Positions 39,431 through 45,777 of a stretch of DNA of 45,777 nt are shown here, in pieces. The stretch spans positions 1-45,777 of the forward strand of contig CALUGX010000010.1 of the NCBI GenBank assembly GCA_944320285.1. Reading direction: 5' to 3'. Both the position numbers and the translations under genes were made by a program. The stretch's first letter is position 1, and every line of letters starts with the position of its first letter. Below the pieces are notes generated by a model. It was not told the DNA's origin and searched no databases. It saw only the letters and a list, made by a program, of their open reading frames with translations. The stretch is from an uncultured Prevotella sp. Lineage in GTDB: Bacteria; Bacteroidota; Bacteroidia; Bacteroidales; Bacteroidaceae.

Positions 39431-41548
39431 TCAGTTGACGACGGCTATTTTGCATACGGTGCCTTTTTCTCCCGCTGACGTTGCTGTCATCACCATGTAG
39501 ACGCCGCTGGCCACGCGCTTGCCGTCAAGGTCGCATCCGTCCCATGTGTATGTGCCGCCGGTGCTTCTGCCCTCGTTTACCAGGGCGCCGTTGGAGGTTA
39601 CGATTTTAATGTCGGCGTCGTATGTCAGGCCTACTATCGTTATCAGGCCCGTGTAGTCGGGGCGCACGGGGTTGGGGTAAGCGTACACGTTGTCTTTTGT
39701 CATTTCGGCGACAGGTTCGGTTGCGTCGCCTGCGTAGGAGCAAAGGCCTTTGTCTGTGGCGAAGAACACTTCGCCCGTGGTGCCGTCGATGGCTATGCTT
39801 TGCACGATGTCAGACATCAGGGGCGAGTTGTCGGTTGTGAAGTGTTGTATTTGCGTGTTGTTGTCGTCGCTTATGAGGAACACCCCGTTGTCGTTGGTGC
39901 CTATCCACTTGCGGTTGCCTCCGTCGATGGCTATCGCCCTGATGTCGATGCCGTCAAGCAGGTAGTCGCCGTAGTTTGTGCCGTCGTTGCGCGGCACAGT
40001 GTATTGTGTGAACGTGGCCGAGCCGGTGCGTATGCTTTCGGCCGAGAGGTATAGCGGGCCGACGTCGGTGCCTATCCAGACGTTGCCCTCCCTGTCTTCC
40101 GTTGCCGCGTAGACATAGTGGGGCTCCACCGGAGTGCCGTTTTGGTTGGTGTAGACCGGGCCGTAGCTGTTTATTTCGTCTGTGGCGGTGTCATACGCGA
40201 AGAGTCTCGTCTGCTGGTAGAAGCTGTTTGTGAACCACATCCTTCCGTTTGTCGGGCTGATGAATGCGTTTGACAGCTCGTAGTTTGATTCGCCTGTGAT
40301 TTCATTGTGTGTGAACGATTGCCATTCCCCGCTCGCCGTGGACAGCCTCTTTATGGCGTCGTCAACCATCGGGTTCAGCACCCACAGATTGCCCGCACCG
40401 TCGAATTTCACCGATGTCACGATGGTATAGTTGTAATCGTTAATCCCTGACCTTAACAGACTGTTGTCCATGTCGTAGTTCCTGACAAAGGCGTTGTCTT
40501 TAAATTCGTAAAGCCCGCTTTTCGTGCCGGCCATCACGTGGCCGGGGTCGGCAGGGTCGAAGTCGAGGCAGAGCACGTCGACGAACGAATTTATTTTATT
40601 GTTCCGTGGCGTCTCGAACTCAGCCCAGCTGTCGCCGTCAAATACGTGTATCTCGCCTTTGCGGTTGCCGTCGATAATTTGCGACCATATTCCGGACACT
40701 CCGTAAAGTTTGCCGTCGTTGAAGTAAATCCTGTAGAAATTATTTGATGCCGGACCTTCCGGCGACACGCCTTGCGTCATGTAAGTCTTGTTCCCGTCTT
40801 CGTCAGTGCTATAGTAAGTCAGCCGGCCGTCTTCGGTCGTGGTCCACCAGTATCCTCCGCTTTCGTCGTAAACGTTTTTGCGGTCGGTTGTTTTGGCCGT
40901 GTATTCACCCGTTCTGCTCCAGTTGTTCCTGTCAATCAGGTTTTTGTCCGTCGTGCATGAGTACAGGCCTTCCGACCGGGACGCCGCATAGATGCTGCCG
41001 TTTTCGATATAGCAGTAGTCCACGGCGAACCCCAGCTGGTAACTGTCGGTGATGCTTCCGTCGCGCACGTTTAGTTTCACAATGCCGAAGCCGGTGGATA
41101 TGTATGCGAAGTTGTCGTAAATGTAGATGTCGTTGATTGTTTTGTCGAATGTCGCCTGCTTCAGGTATATGTCAGGCACGTTGGTCGTTTGTCCGTCGCG
41201 GGTTAGCAGGTCGATGTTGGCATTGTCGTATGCTATCACGAGTTTCTTCTCCGCCTTGTTCCATGCAATGTGCCTTATGCTTATGTCTGACAGCGAGTTT
41301 GTCTTGTCGTAAGTGGTGATGGTGGCATCTGCGGGGTTATACGAGTAAATGCCGTTTGAAGCCAATACGAACACTTCTTTCCCTGTCGGTTCTATCTCGG
41401 TTATGTCATTGAAACTTTGGTATATTTTCCACTTCATGTTGTCGCCGGTTTGCGCGTTTGCGGTCAATGCCAATGCCGTGAGCAATGCCGATAGTGCCGT
41501 GTGGCGGAAGTTCGGACGTATTATGTGTTTGCAGATGTCTTTTACCAT
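39431..41548 (-). CDS. porZ: PorZ-like type IX secretion system protein
   Basis: A 705-residue secreted beta-propeller protein. A signal peptide ends near LALTANAQ. Two propeller blocks follow (about 35-330 and 340-610), with repeated W-x-G-T/N-D-x-G and GNVWIGTD, GNRKWIGTNDNG and GEVFFATDKGL blade signatures. The last 80 residues are a CTD-like sorting domain: NVYAYPNPVRPDYTG, ADIKIVTSNGALV and DGKRVASGVYMVM. This is the order of PorZ, which sits on the cell surface and delivers anionic LPS to T9SS cargo. It lies just downstream of rdgB, and I recall the same neighbourhood (leuS, yitT, rdgB, porZ) in related genomes. It implies that the organism has a T9SS. Confidence 0.85.
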   Translation of the reverse strand: MVKDICKHIIRPNFRHTALSALLTALALTANAQTGDNMKWKIYQSFNDITEIEPTGKEVFVLASNGIYSYNPADATITTYDKTNSLSDISIRHIAWNKAEKKLVIAYDNANIDLLTRDGQTTNVPDIYLKQATFDKTINDIYIYDNFAYISTGFGIVKLNVRDGSITDSYQLGFAVDYCYIENGSIYAASRSEGLYSCTTDKNLIDRNNWSRTGEYTAKTTDRKNVYDESGGYWWTTTEDGRLTYYSTDEDGNKTYMTQGVSPEGPASNNFYRIYFNDGKLYGVSGIWSQIIDGNRKGEIHVFDGDSWAEFETPRNNKINSFVDVLCLDFDPADPGHVMAGTKSGLYEFKDNAFVRNYDMDNSLLRSGINDYNYTIVTSVKFDGAGNLWVLNPMVDDAIKRLSTASGEWQSFTHNEITGESNYELSNAFISPTNGRMWFTNSFYQQTRLFAYDTATDEINSYGPVYTNQNGTPVEPHYVYAATEDREGNVWIGTDVGPLYLSAESIRTGSATFTQYTVPRNDGTNYGDYLLDGIDIRAIAIDGGNRKWIGTNDNGVFLISDDNNTQIQHFTTDNSPLMSDIVQSIAIDGTTGEVFFATDKGLCSYAGDATEPVAEMTKDNVYAYPNPVRPDYTGLITIVGLTYDADIKIVTSNGALVNEGRSTGGTYTWDGCDLDGKRVASGVYMVMTATSAGEKGTVCKIAVVN

Positions 41549-41624
41549 ATTAGAGTTTTTATTATATAACTCTGAAAAGGTTGTTTTATTTTGTGATAGT
41601 CTGCTTTGCGGACATTCATCAGTA

Positions 41625-41665
41625 GTTAAAGTAGTGTCTTAACTCCTTAACTTCTTAACTCCTCT
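41625..41665. repeat. Family A repeat between porZ and rdgB
   Basis: AGTAGTTAAAGTAGTGTC followed by CTTAACTCCTTAACTTC strings, the last of which run into the rdgB 3' end. The left part shares TCTGCTTTGCGGACATTC and ATCAGTAGTTAAAG with 29770-29810. Confidence 0.55.
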
Positions 41666-42302
41666 TTTTGATATATTCAACCAATTTGGCCACGGCCCGT
41701 GCCCGGTGTGAAATCTTGTTCTTCTCTTCGTGGCCCATTTCGGCGAATGTCTCCGCGCAGCCGTCGGGACGGAACACCGGGTCGTAGCCGAAGCCCTCCC
41801 CTCCCCTGCGTTCGGTGGTTATCTCGCCGTTGACGATGCCTTCGAACATTTTGACGGCCGCGCCGCGCCCTGCTTCGTCGCCGGGTCTTGACGGGCGGGC
41901 CAATCCTTCAGGCACTCCGTCGCTTGTGGCGAGTGCTATCACCGTGCGGAAGCGTGCCCGGCGGTCGTCCTTGCCGTCGAGCCTGGAGAGCAGTTTGGCC
42001 ATGTTTGCCTCGCTGTCGTGCCCTTCGCCGCCGGCGTAGCGCGCCGAGTAGACACCCGGTTCGCCGCCGAGGGCGTGCACTTCGAGTCCTGTGTCGTCGG
42101 CGAAGCAGTCGGCGTTGTATTTGTCATATACGTACATGGCTTTCTGCAAGGCGTTGCCCTCGATGGTTCCCGATGTTTCGGGGATGTCGTCGTGGCAGCC
42201 GATGTCGGCCAGTGAGAGTATCTCAATACCCGTGCCGGCGAGCATCTCGCGTATTTCGGCCAGTTTGTGGGCGTTGTTGGTGGCGAAAACTATCTTGCGC
42301 AT
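41655..42302 (-). CDS. rdgB: Non-canonical purine NTP pyrophosphatase (HAM1/RdgB family)
   Basis: A 215-residue ITPase that removes dITP, XTP and ITP from the nucleotide pool. Marks: [15 protein letters not shown] near the N-terminus, [25 protein letters not shown] in the middle, [14 protein letters not shown] and [10 protein letters not shown] at the end, in the standard order. The length is normal, with a short extension ([17 protein letters not shown]) in the loop near residue 140. The 9-bp repeat array (42318-42362) ends 16 nt upstream of its ATG. Confidence 0.93.
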   Translation of the reverse strand: MRKIVFATNNAHKLAEIREMLAGTGIEILSLADIGCHDDIPETSGTIEGNALQKAMYVYDKYNADCFADDTGLEVHALGGEPGVYSARYAGGEGHDSEANMAKLLSRLDGKDDRRARFRTVIALATSDGVPEGLARPSRPGDEAGRGAAVKMFEGIVNGEITTERRGGEGFGYDPVFRPDGCAETFAEMGHEEKNKISHRARAVAKLVEYIKKRS

Positions 42303-42317
42303 TGTTTCTTGTTTTTT

Positions 42318-42362
42318 AGGGTTGATGGGGCTGATAGGGCTGATGTGGTTGATGGGGCTGAT
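42318..42362. repeat. 9-bp tandem repeat (family D) before rdgB
   Basis: Five units (AGGGTTGAT, GGGGCTGAT, AGGGCTGAT, GTGGTTGAT, GGGGCTGAT) begin 16 nt upstream of the rdgB ATG at 42302. They match the units at 5852-5878. The neighbouring segment (42370-42410) is TTTTTCAT tandem that runs into the yitT 3' end. Confidence 0.85.
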
Positions 42363-42392
42363 AAGTCACTTGGATTTTTCACTTTTCATTTT

Positions 42393-43325
42393 TCATTTTT
42401 CATTTTTCGCTTTCTTCGGCACTTTCACCTTTATTTGGTCGAAGCCTTCACCGTAGACGCCGATTACGGAGCTCTGGCTCACGAAAGCGTTGGGGTCGAT
42501 GCTCTTGATAAGGCGGAAGATGGTAAGACTCTCGCGCCGCTTGGCCAGCAGACACACCACCTTGGTAGGTTTGCCGCTGTACCAGCCGTGGCCGTCGAGT
42601 ATCGTCAGGCTGTGCTCCGTGGTCTTGGCTATGGCGTTGGCTATTTCCTGGTACTTCTTGGAGAAGATGAGGAACTGCACCGACTGCCGTTGCAGGTTCA
42701 TCACGTAGTCGAGCATGGTGCACTCCACGAACATCGTGCAGAAGCCGAACACCACCTTCTGGCAGCGCAGTTCTACGGGGCCGAACGTGTCTATGAACAG
42801 ACAGCTGCCCACGATGCAGACGTCTATGAGCAGGATGACGCGGCCCAGCGATATGTTGCGGTACTTGTTCACAGAGGCGGCTATGATGTCGGTGCCGCCC
42901 GTCGAGCCGTTGTTGAGGAAGACTATGGCCAGGGCCGTACCCGTCATCATACAGCCGATGACGAGCGACATGAAGTCGTTGCCCTCGCCCAGCAGCTTGT
43001 AGAATGTGCCGTCGGGCTGTATCACCACGTCTTGTGCCACCTCCAGGAGGAACGTAAGCATGAACGTGGCGTAGATTGTCTTCATCAGAAACTTGAGTCC
43101 CAGGATTTTCAGCGCGGCCACGATGAGCACGGCGTTGATGATGAAGAACGTGTACTGCACGGGGAACTTCGTGGCGTAGAACACCACGGCGCCTATACCG
43201 GCTATGCCGCCCGTCACTATCTCGTAGGGCAGCAGGAACACCGTGAAGGCGAACGTGTAAAGCATGAGGCCAAGGGTTATGTTCACATAGTCCTTCACCT
43301 CGTTGATGATTAATTGTTTTGTCAT
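42393..43325 (-). CDS. YitT family membrane protein
   Basis: A 310-residue YitT/DUF161-DUF2179 protein: about five N-terminal helices with FLLPYEIVTGGIAGIGAVVF and FLNNGSTGGTDIIA, the two TGG loops of the family, and a C-terminal soluble DUF2179 domain with GWYSGKPTKVVCLLAKRRE, RLIKSIDPNAFVS and SVIGVYGEGF. The family is of uncertain function. Start chosen at MTKQLIINEV (43325); the 20-codon extension upstream lies in the inverted repeat at 43350-43388. The end (KKAKNEK) is encoded within a TTTTTCAT tandem. Downstream of leuS, upstream of rdgB on the same strand. Confidence 0.85.
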   Translation of the reverse strand: MTKQLIINEVKDYVNITLGLMLYTFAFTVFLLPYEIVTGGIAGIGAVVFYATKFPVQYTFFIINAVLIVAALKILGLKFLMKTIYATFMLTFLLEVAQDVVIQPDGTFYKLLGEGNDFMSLVIGCMMTGTALAIVFLNNGSTGGTDIIAASVNKYRNISLGRVILLIDVCIVGSCLFIDTFGPVELRCQKVVFGFCTMFVECTMLDYVMNLQRQSVQFLIFSKKYQEIANAIAKTTEHSLTILDGHGWYSGKPTKVVCLLAKRRESLTIFRLIKSIDPNAFVSQSSVIGVYGEGFDQIKVKVPKKAKNEK

Positions 43326-43349
43326 AGTATGATTTTCGGTATGGCCTTG

Positions 43350-43388
43350 GTCATGGGGCAGACCTTTTTGCCGGCCTTGCCCCATGAC
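43350..43388. repeat. 11-bp inverted repeat after leuS
   Basis: GTCATGGGGCA (43350-43360) and TGCCCCATGAC (43378-43388) are exact complements around 17 nt. It lies 12 bp after the leuS stop and could be a weak terminator, but no U-run follows it on the minus strand. Confidence 0.5.
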
Positions 43389-43400
43389 TTCCGGGGTTTG

Positions 43401-45777
43401 TTATTTAACGACGATGTTCACTATCTTCTTCGGTACGACGATTACCTTTATCACCTTCTTGTCGCCGATGTACTTCTTTGACCGCTCGTCGGCCATCACG
43501 GCGTCCTGTATGGTCTTGTTGTCGGCGTCGGCGGCGAACTGCATCTGGAAGCGTGCCTTGCCGTTGAACGACACGGTAAGCTGCACGGTTGTCTCTACGA
43601 GGTATTTATCGTCATACGCGGGCCACGGTGCGTCACACACGGTGGCGTCGTTGCCCAGCGCGTGCCACAGCTCCTCGGCTATGTGCGGCGCGAATGGGGC
43701 TATGAGCTTCACCAGCTCGGTCAGCACGCTGCGGTTGCGGCACTTCATCTGCGCCAGCTCGCTCACGCATATCATGAACGCGGCCACCGACGTGTTGTAG
43801 CTGAAGGCCTCGATGTCCTGCGTCACTTTCTTGATGAGCTTGTGCAGGCTGCGCATCTCGTCGGCCGTCGGCTCCGCGTCGTCGAGCTGCTTCATGCCCT
43901 CGCGGTCGGCGTAGAGTGCCCAAAACTTCTTCAGGAAGCGGTGACAGCCGTCTATGCCGTTGGTGTCCCACGGCTTGCTCTGCTCCACGGGGCCGAGGAA
44001 CATCTCGTACAGGCGCAGCGTGTCGGCGCCGTACTTTTCTACAATCATGTCGGGGTTGACGACGTTGTACATCGACTTCGACATCTTCTCGATTGCCCAG
44101 CCGCAGACGTACTTGCCGTTCTCCGTGATGAACTCCGCGTTCTCATACTCCGGCCTCCATTTCTTGAAGGCGTCTATGTCGAGCACGTCGCCGTGCACTA
44201 TGTTCACGTCAACGTGGATTGGCGTCACGTCGTAATTGTCTTTCAGGCCATAGGAGACGAACACGGGGGAAGCCCCTCCAACCTCCCCGTTGGGGAGGCT
44301 TCGGTTAGCTTCTTTGGTAGCTTCAGAAGCTCCCTCCGCGGGGGAGCTTGAGGGGGCTACTATTCTGTACACGAAGTTGCTACGGCCCTGTATCATGCCT
44401 TGGTTGACGAGCTTCTTGAAAGGCTCCTCCTCGCACGACACGCCAATGTCGTGCAGAAACTTGTTCCAGAACCTTGAATATATAAGGTGGCCCGTGGCGT
44501 GCTCCGTGCCGCCGACGTACAGGTCTACGTTGCGCCAGTACTCGTCGGCTTTGCTGCTAACCAGGGCCGAGTCGTTCGCCGGGTCCATATACCTTATATA
44601 GTAAGCCGACGAGCCGGCGAAGCCCGGCATCGTGTTCAGTTCCAAGGGGAAGACGGTCTTGTTGTCGATGAGCGACTTGTCAACCACGCAGCGGTTCACA
44701 GTGTCCCACGCCCACTTCCTGGCGTGGCCGAGCGGCGGTTCGCCCGTCTCCGTAGGCAGGAACTTGTCTACCTCCGGCAATTCCAGCGGCAGGCATTCCT
44801 CCGGCAGCATATACGGCTCGCCGTCCTTGTAGTAAACGGGGAACGGTTCGCCCCAGTAACGCTGGCGCGAGAAGATGGCGTCGCGCAGGCGGTAGTTCAC
44901 CTTCACGCGGCCGAGGTTGTGCGATTTTACAAATTCCTTGGTCTTCTGTATTGCTTCCTTGACGCTTAATCCGTTAAGTATTAATTTAGAATTGAGAGTT
45001 GATGATTGAGAATTATGATTACCTTCGTTGTCTTTATGCCGGTAATCACAATTTTCAATTCCCAATTCTCCATTTTCAATTTTCGATTTCTCCCATTTCT
45101 CCATCAGTTCCTTGCGCGGCGAGTTGCACACCGTGCCCTCCTTGGCGTCGAAGCTCTCCTCGGAGACGTCGCAGCCCTCGATGAGCGGGCGGATTTCCAG
45201 CCCGAAGTGCTTGGCGAAGGCATAGTCGCGCGAGTCGTGCGCCGGCACTGCCATGATTGCTCCCGTGCCGTAACCTGCCAGCACATAGTCAGACACCCAG
45301 ATTGGGATGTCCTCGCCCGTGAACGGGTTGACGGCGTAGCTTCCCGTGAACACGCCGCTGACGCTTCGGTCGCTGATGCGTTCGCGCTCGGTGCGCTTCT
45401 TCGTCTTTTCGAGGTAAGCGTCAACCTCGGCCTTCTGCTCCGGCGTGGTTACCTGCTGCACCAGCTCGCTCTCCGGCGCCAGCACCATGAACGTAACGCC
45501 GAATATTGTGTCGGCGCGGGTGGTGAAGATGGTGAAAGCCCCGGCAGCCCCACCAACTCCAGCCCCACCAACCTCCCCATGGGGGAGGCTTTGGTTAGCC
45601 TTGCCGTCAGTGCCCTCGCCCTCTTTGGTAGCTTCAGAAGCCTCCCCATTGGGGAGGTTGGTGGGGCTTTTTCCTCGGGGGAGTTTGTGGGGGGCTGGGG
45701 CTTTTATCTTAAACTCTATCTCCGTTCCTTCCGAGCGTCCTATCCAGTTGCGCTGCGTCTCCTTGAGCGAGTCGGTC
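43401..45777 (-). CDS. leuS: Leucyl-tRNA synthetase with three in-frame repeat insertions (5' end outside window)
   Basis: About 790 codons of LeuRS; the N-terminal part with the HIGH motif is beyond the window. It reads on from [19 protein letters not shown] at the right edge through [20 protein letters not shown] and [19 protein letters not shown] (editing domain), [20 protein letters not shown] (in [17 protein letters not shown]) and the anticodon-binding end. Three translated insertions have no counterpart in the family: 45537-45701 (about 55 codons, before TIFTTRADT), 44983-45106 (about 41, before NGLSVKEAI) and 44262-44360 (33, between FVYRI and FVSYGLKD). All carry repeat sequence. All essential motifs in the window are otherwise intact. 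Confidence 0.93.
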   Translation of the reverse strand, partial: TDSLKETQRNWIGRSEGTEIEFKIKAPAPHKLPRGKSPTNLPNGEASEATKEGEGTDGKANQSLPHGEVGGAGVGGAAGAFTIFTTRADTIFGVTFMVLAPESELVQQVTTPEQKAEVDAYLEKTKKRTERERISDRSVSGVFTGSYAVNPFTGEDIPIWVSDYVLAGYGTGAIMAVPAHDSRDYAFAKHFGLEIRPLIEGCDVSEESFDAKEGTVCNSPRKELMEKWEKSKIENGELGIENCDYRHKDNEGNHNSQSSTLNSKLILNGLSVKEAIQKTKEFVKSHNLGRVKVNYRLRDAIFSRQRYWGEPFPVYYKDGEPYMLPEECLPLELPEVDKFLPTETGEPPLGHARKWAWDTVNRCVVDKSLIDNKTVFPLELNTMPGFAGSSAYYIRYMDPANDSALVSSKADEYWRNVDLYVGGTEHATGHLIYSRFWNKFLHDIGVSCEEEPFKKLVNQGMIQGRSNFVYRIVAPSSSPAEGASEATKEANRSLPNGEVGGASPVFVSYGLKDNYDVTPIHVDVNIVHGDVLDIDAFKKWRPEYENAEFITENGKYVCGWAIEKMSKSMYNVVNPDMIVEKYGADTLRLYEMFLGPVEQSKPWDTNGIDGCHRFLKKFWALYADREGMKQLDDAEPTADEMRSLHKLIKKVTQDIEAFSYNTSVAAFMICVSELAQMKCRNRSVLTELVKLIAPFAPHIAEELWHALGNDATVCDAPWPAYDDKYLVETTVQLTVSFNGKARFQMQFAADADNKTIQDAVMADERSKKYIGDKKVIKVIVVPKKIVNIVVK
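44262..44360. repeat. Family C palindromic repeat inside leuS (third insertion)
   Basis: The 99-bp insertion contains AACCTCCCCGTTGGGGAGGC, then TTCGGTTAGCTTC, TTTGGTAGCTTCAGAAGC and a second palindrome-like stretch CTCCCTCCGCGGGGGAG. The first two parts match the centre of the 9430-9645 element; the last two match the first leuS insertion. 33 codons, open frame. Confidence 0.8.
44983..45106. repeat. Family A-type palindromic insertion inside leuS (second insertion)
   Basis: About 41 codons. GATTGAGAATTATGATTACC and GGTAATCACAATTTTCAATT pair at 17 of 20 positions around a 17-nt loop. The left part resembles AGTTATGAATTAAGAATTAT at 25610-25637. The translated text is polar ([20 protein letters not shown]...). 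Confidence 0.65.
45537..45701. repeat. Family C palindromic repeat inside leuS (first insertion)
   Basis: 165 bp (55 codons). Arms AGCCCCACCAACCTCCCCA (45561-45579) and its complement (45650-45668) match perfectly over 19 bp. Between them: GGGGAGGCTTTGGTTAGCC and TTTGGTAGCTTCAGAAGCC, the same modules as in the 44262-44360 insertion and at 9503-9560. It interrupts the editing domain just before TIFTTRADT. Confidence 0.8.

Noticed and set aside
43401..45777. leuS pseudogene because of the odd segments
   Set aside because: All three insertions keep the frame, contain no stop codon, and the catalytic KMSKS and editing motifs visible here are intact.

Overview
The window looks like a chromosomal segment of a Bacteroidota member close to Prevotella. 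The reasons are TAnnTTTG-type -7 boxes (usually TATCTTTG) in front of several genes, no convincing Shine-Dalgarno sites, a long 618-residue IspG, a PorZ-like type IX secretion protein, a base composition near 50% GC, and intergenic DNA full of short tandem and palindromic repeats. No rRNA, tRNA, IS element, CRISPR array or prophage was seen.

Layout. 0.07-1.1 kb: a GT4 glycosyltransferase. 1.2-1.75 kb: an overlapping DUF2442/DUF4160 pair. 1.9-7.8 kb: a minus-strand lipid A/LPS-core operon (msbA, an LpxL-like acyltransferase, GT4, GT2, a WaaP-like kinase) reading from a promoter at 8.02 kb. 8.2-14.4 kb: plus-strand housekeeping genes (upp, rpoN, a PAP2-like membrane protein, purE, ispG). 14.6-17.4 kb: a P-type Ca2+-ATPase. 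17.5-29.2 kb: an unusual nine-gene minus-strand cluster. 29.2-30.6 kb: a 1.4-kb gene-free gap with a candidate leader RNA, a 22-bp tandem repeat and a cluster of DnaA-box-like words. 30.6-39.4 kb: nadA, then a surface-glycan block (two membrane GT-C-like proteins, one fused to an acyltransferase, and four soluble glycosyltransferases). 39.4-45.8 kb: porZ, rdgB, yitT and leuS (5' end cut by the window edge).

The most novel part is the 17.5-29.2 kb cluster. It encodes, in transcription order, a vWA-like lipoprotein, a three-helix membrane protein, a tubulin/FtsZ-like GTPase, an Hsp70/actin-like ATPase of 1128 residues with a large N-terminal extension, a second Hsp70-like protein with degenerate nucleotide motifs plus a coiled-coil/TPR-like region and a DFFD-motif tail, a TerD-like protein, a single-span membrane protein with a CW_7-like C-terminus, a small membrane protein and a lipoprotein. 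Actin-like, tubulin-like and TerD-like modules with envelope anchors suggest an NTP-driven assembly at the cell envelope. Its function cannot be read from the sequence.

The second theme is repeats. Four families recur: A, degenerate GAGTTAAG/GAATTAAG strings; B, 22-bp tandem arrays; C, GC-rich palindromes with the core CCTCCCC-NN-GGGGAGG; D, 9-bp tandem units 16-30 nt upstream of start codons. Families C and A also occur in frame inside leuS, as three translated insertions that interrupt conserved parts of leucyl-tRNA synthetase.
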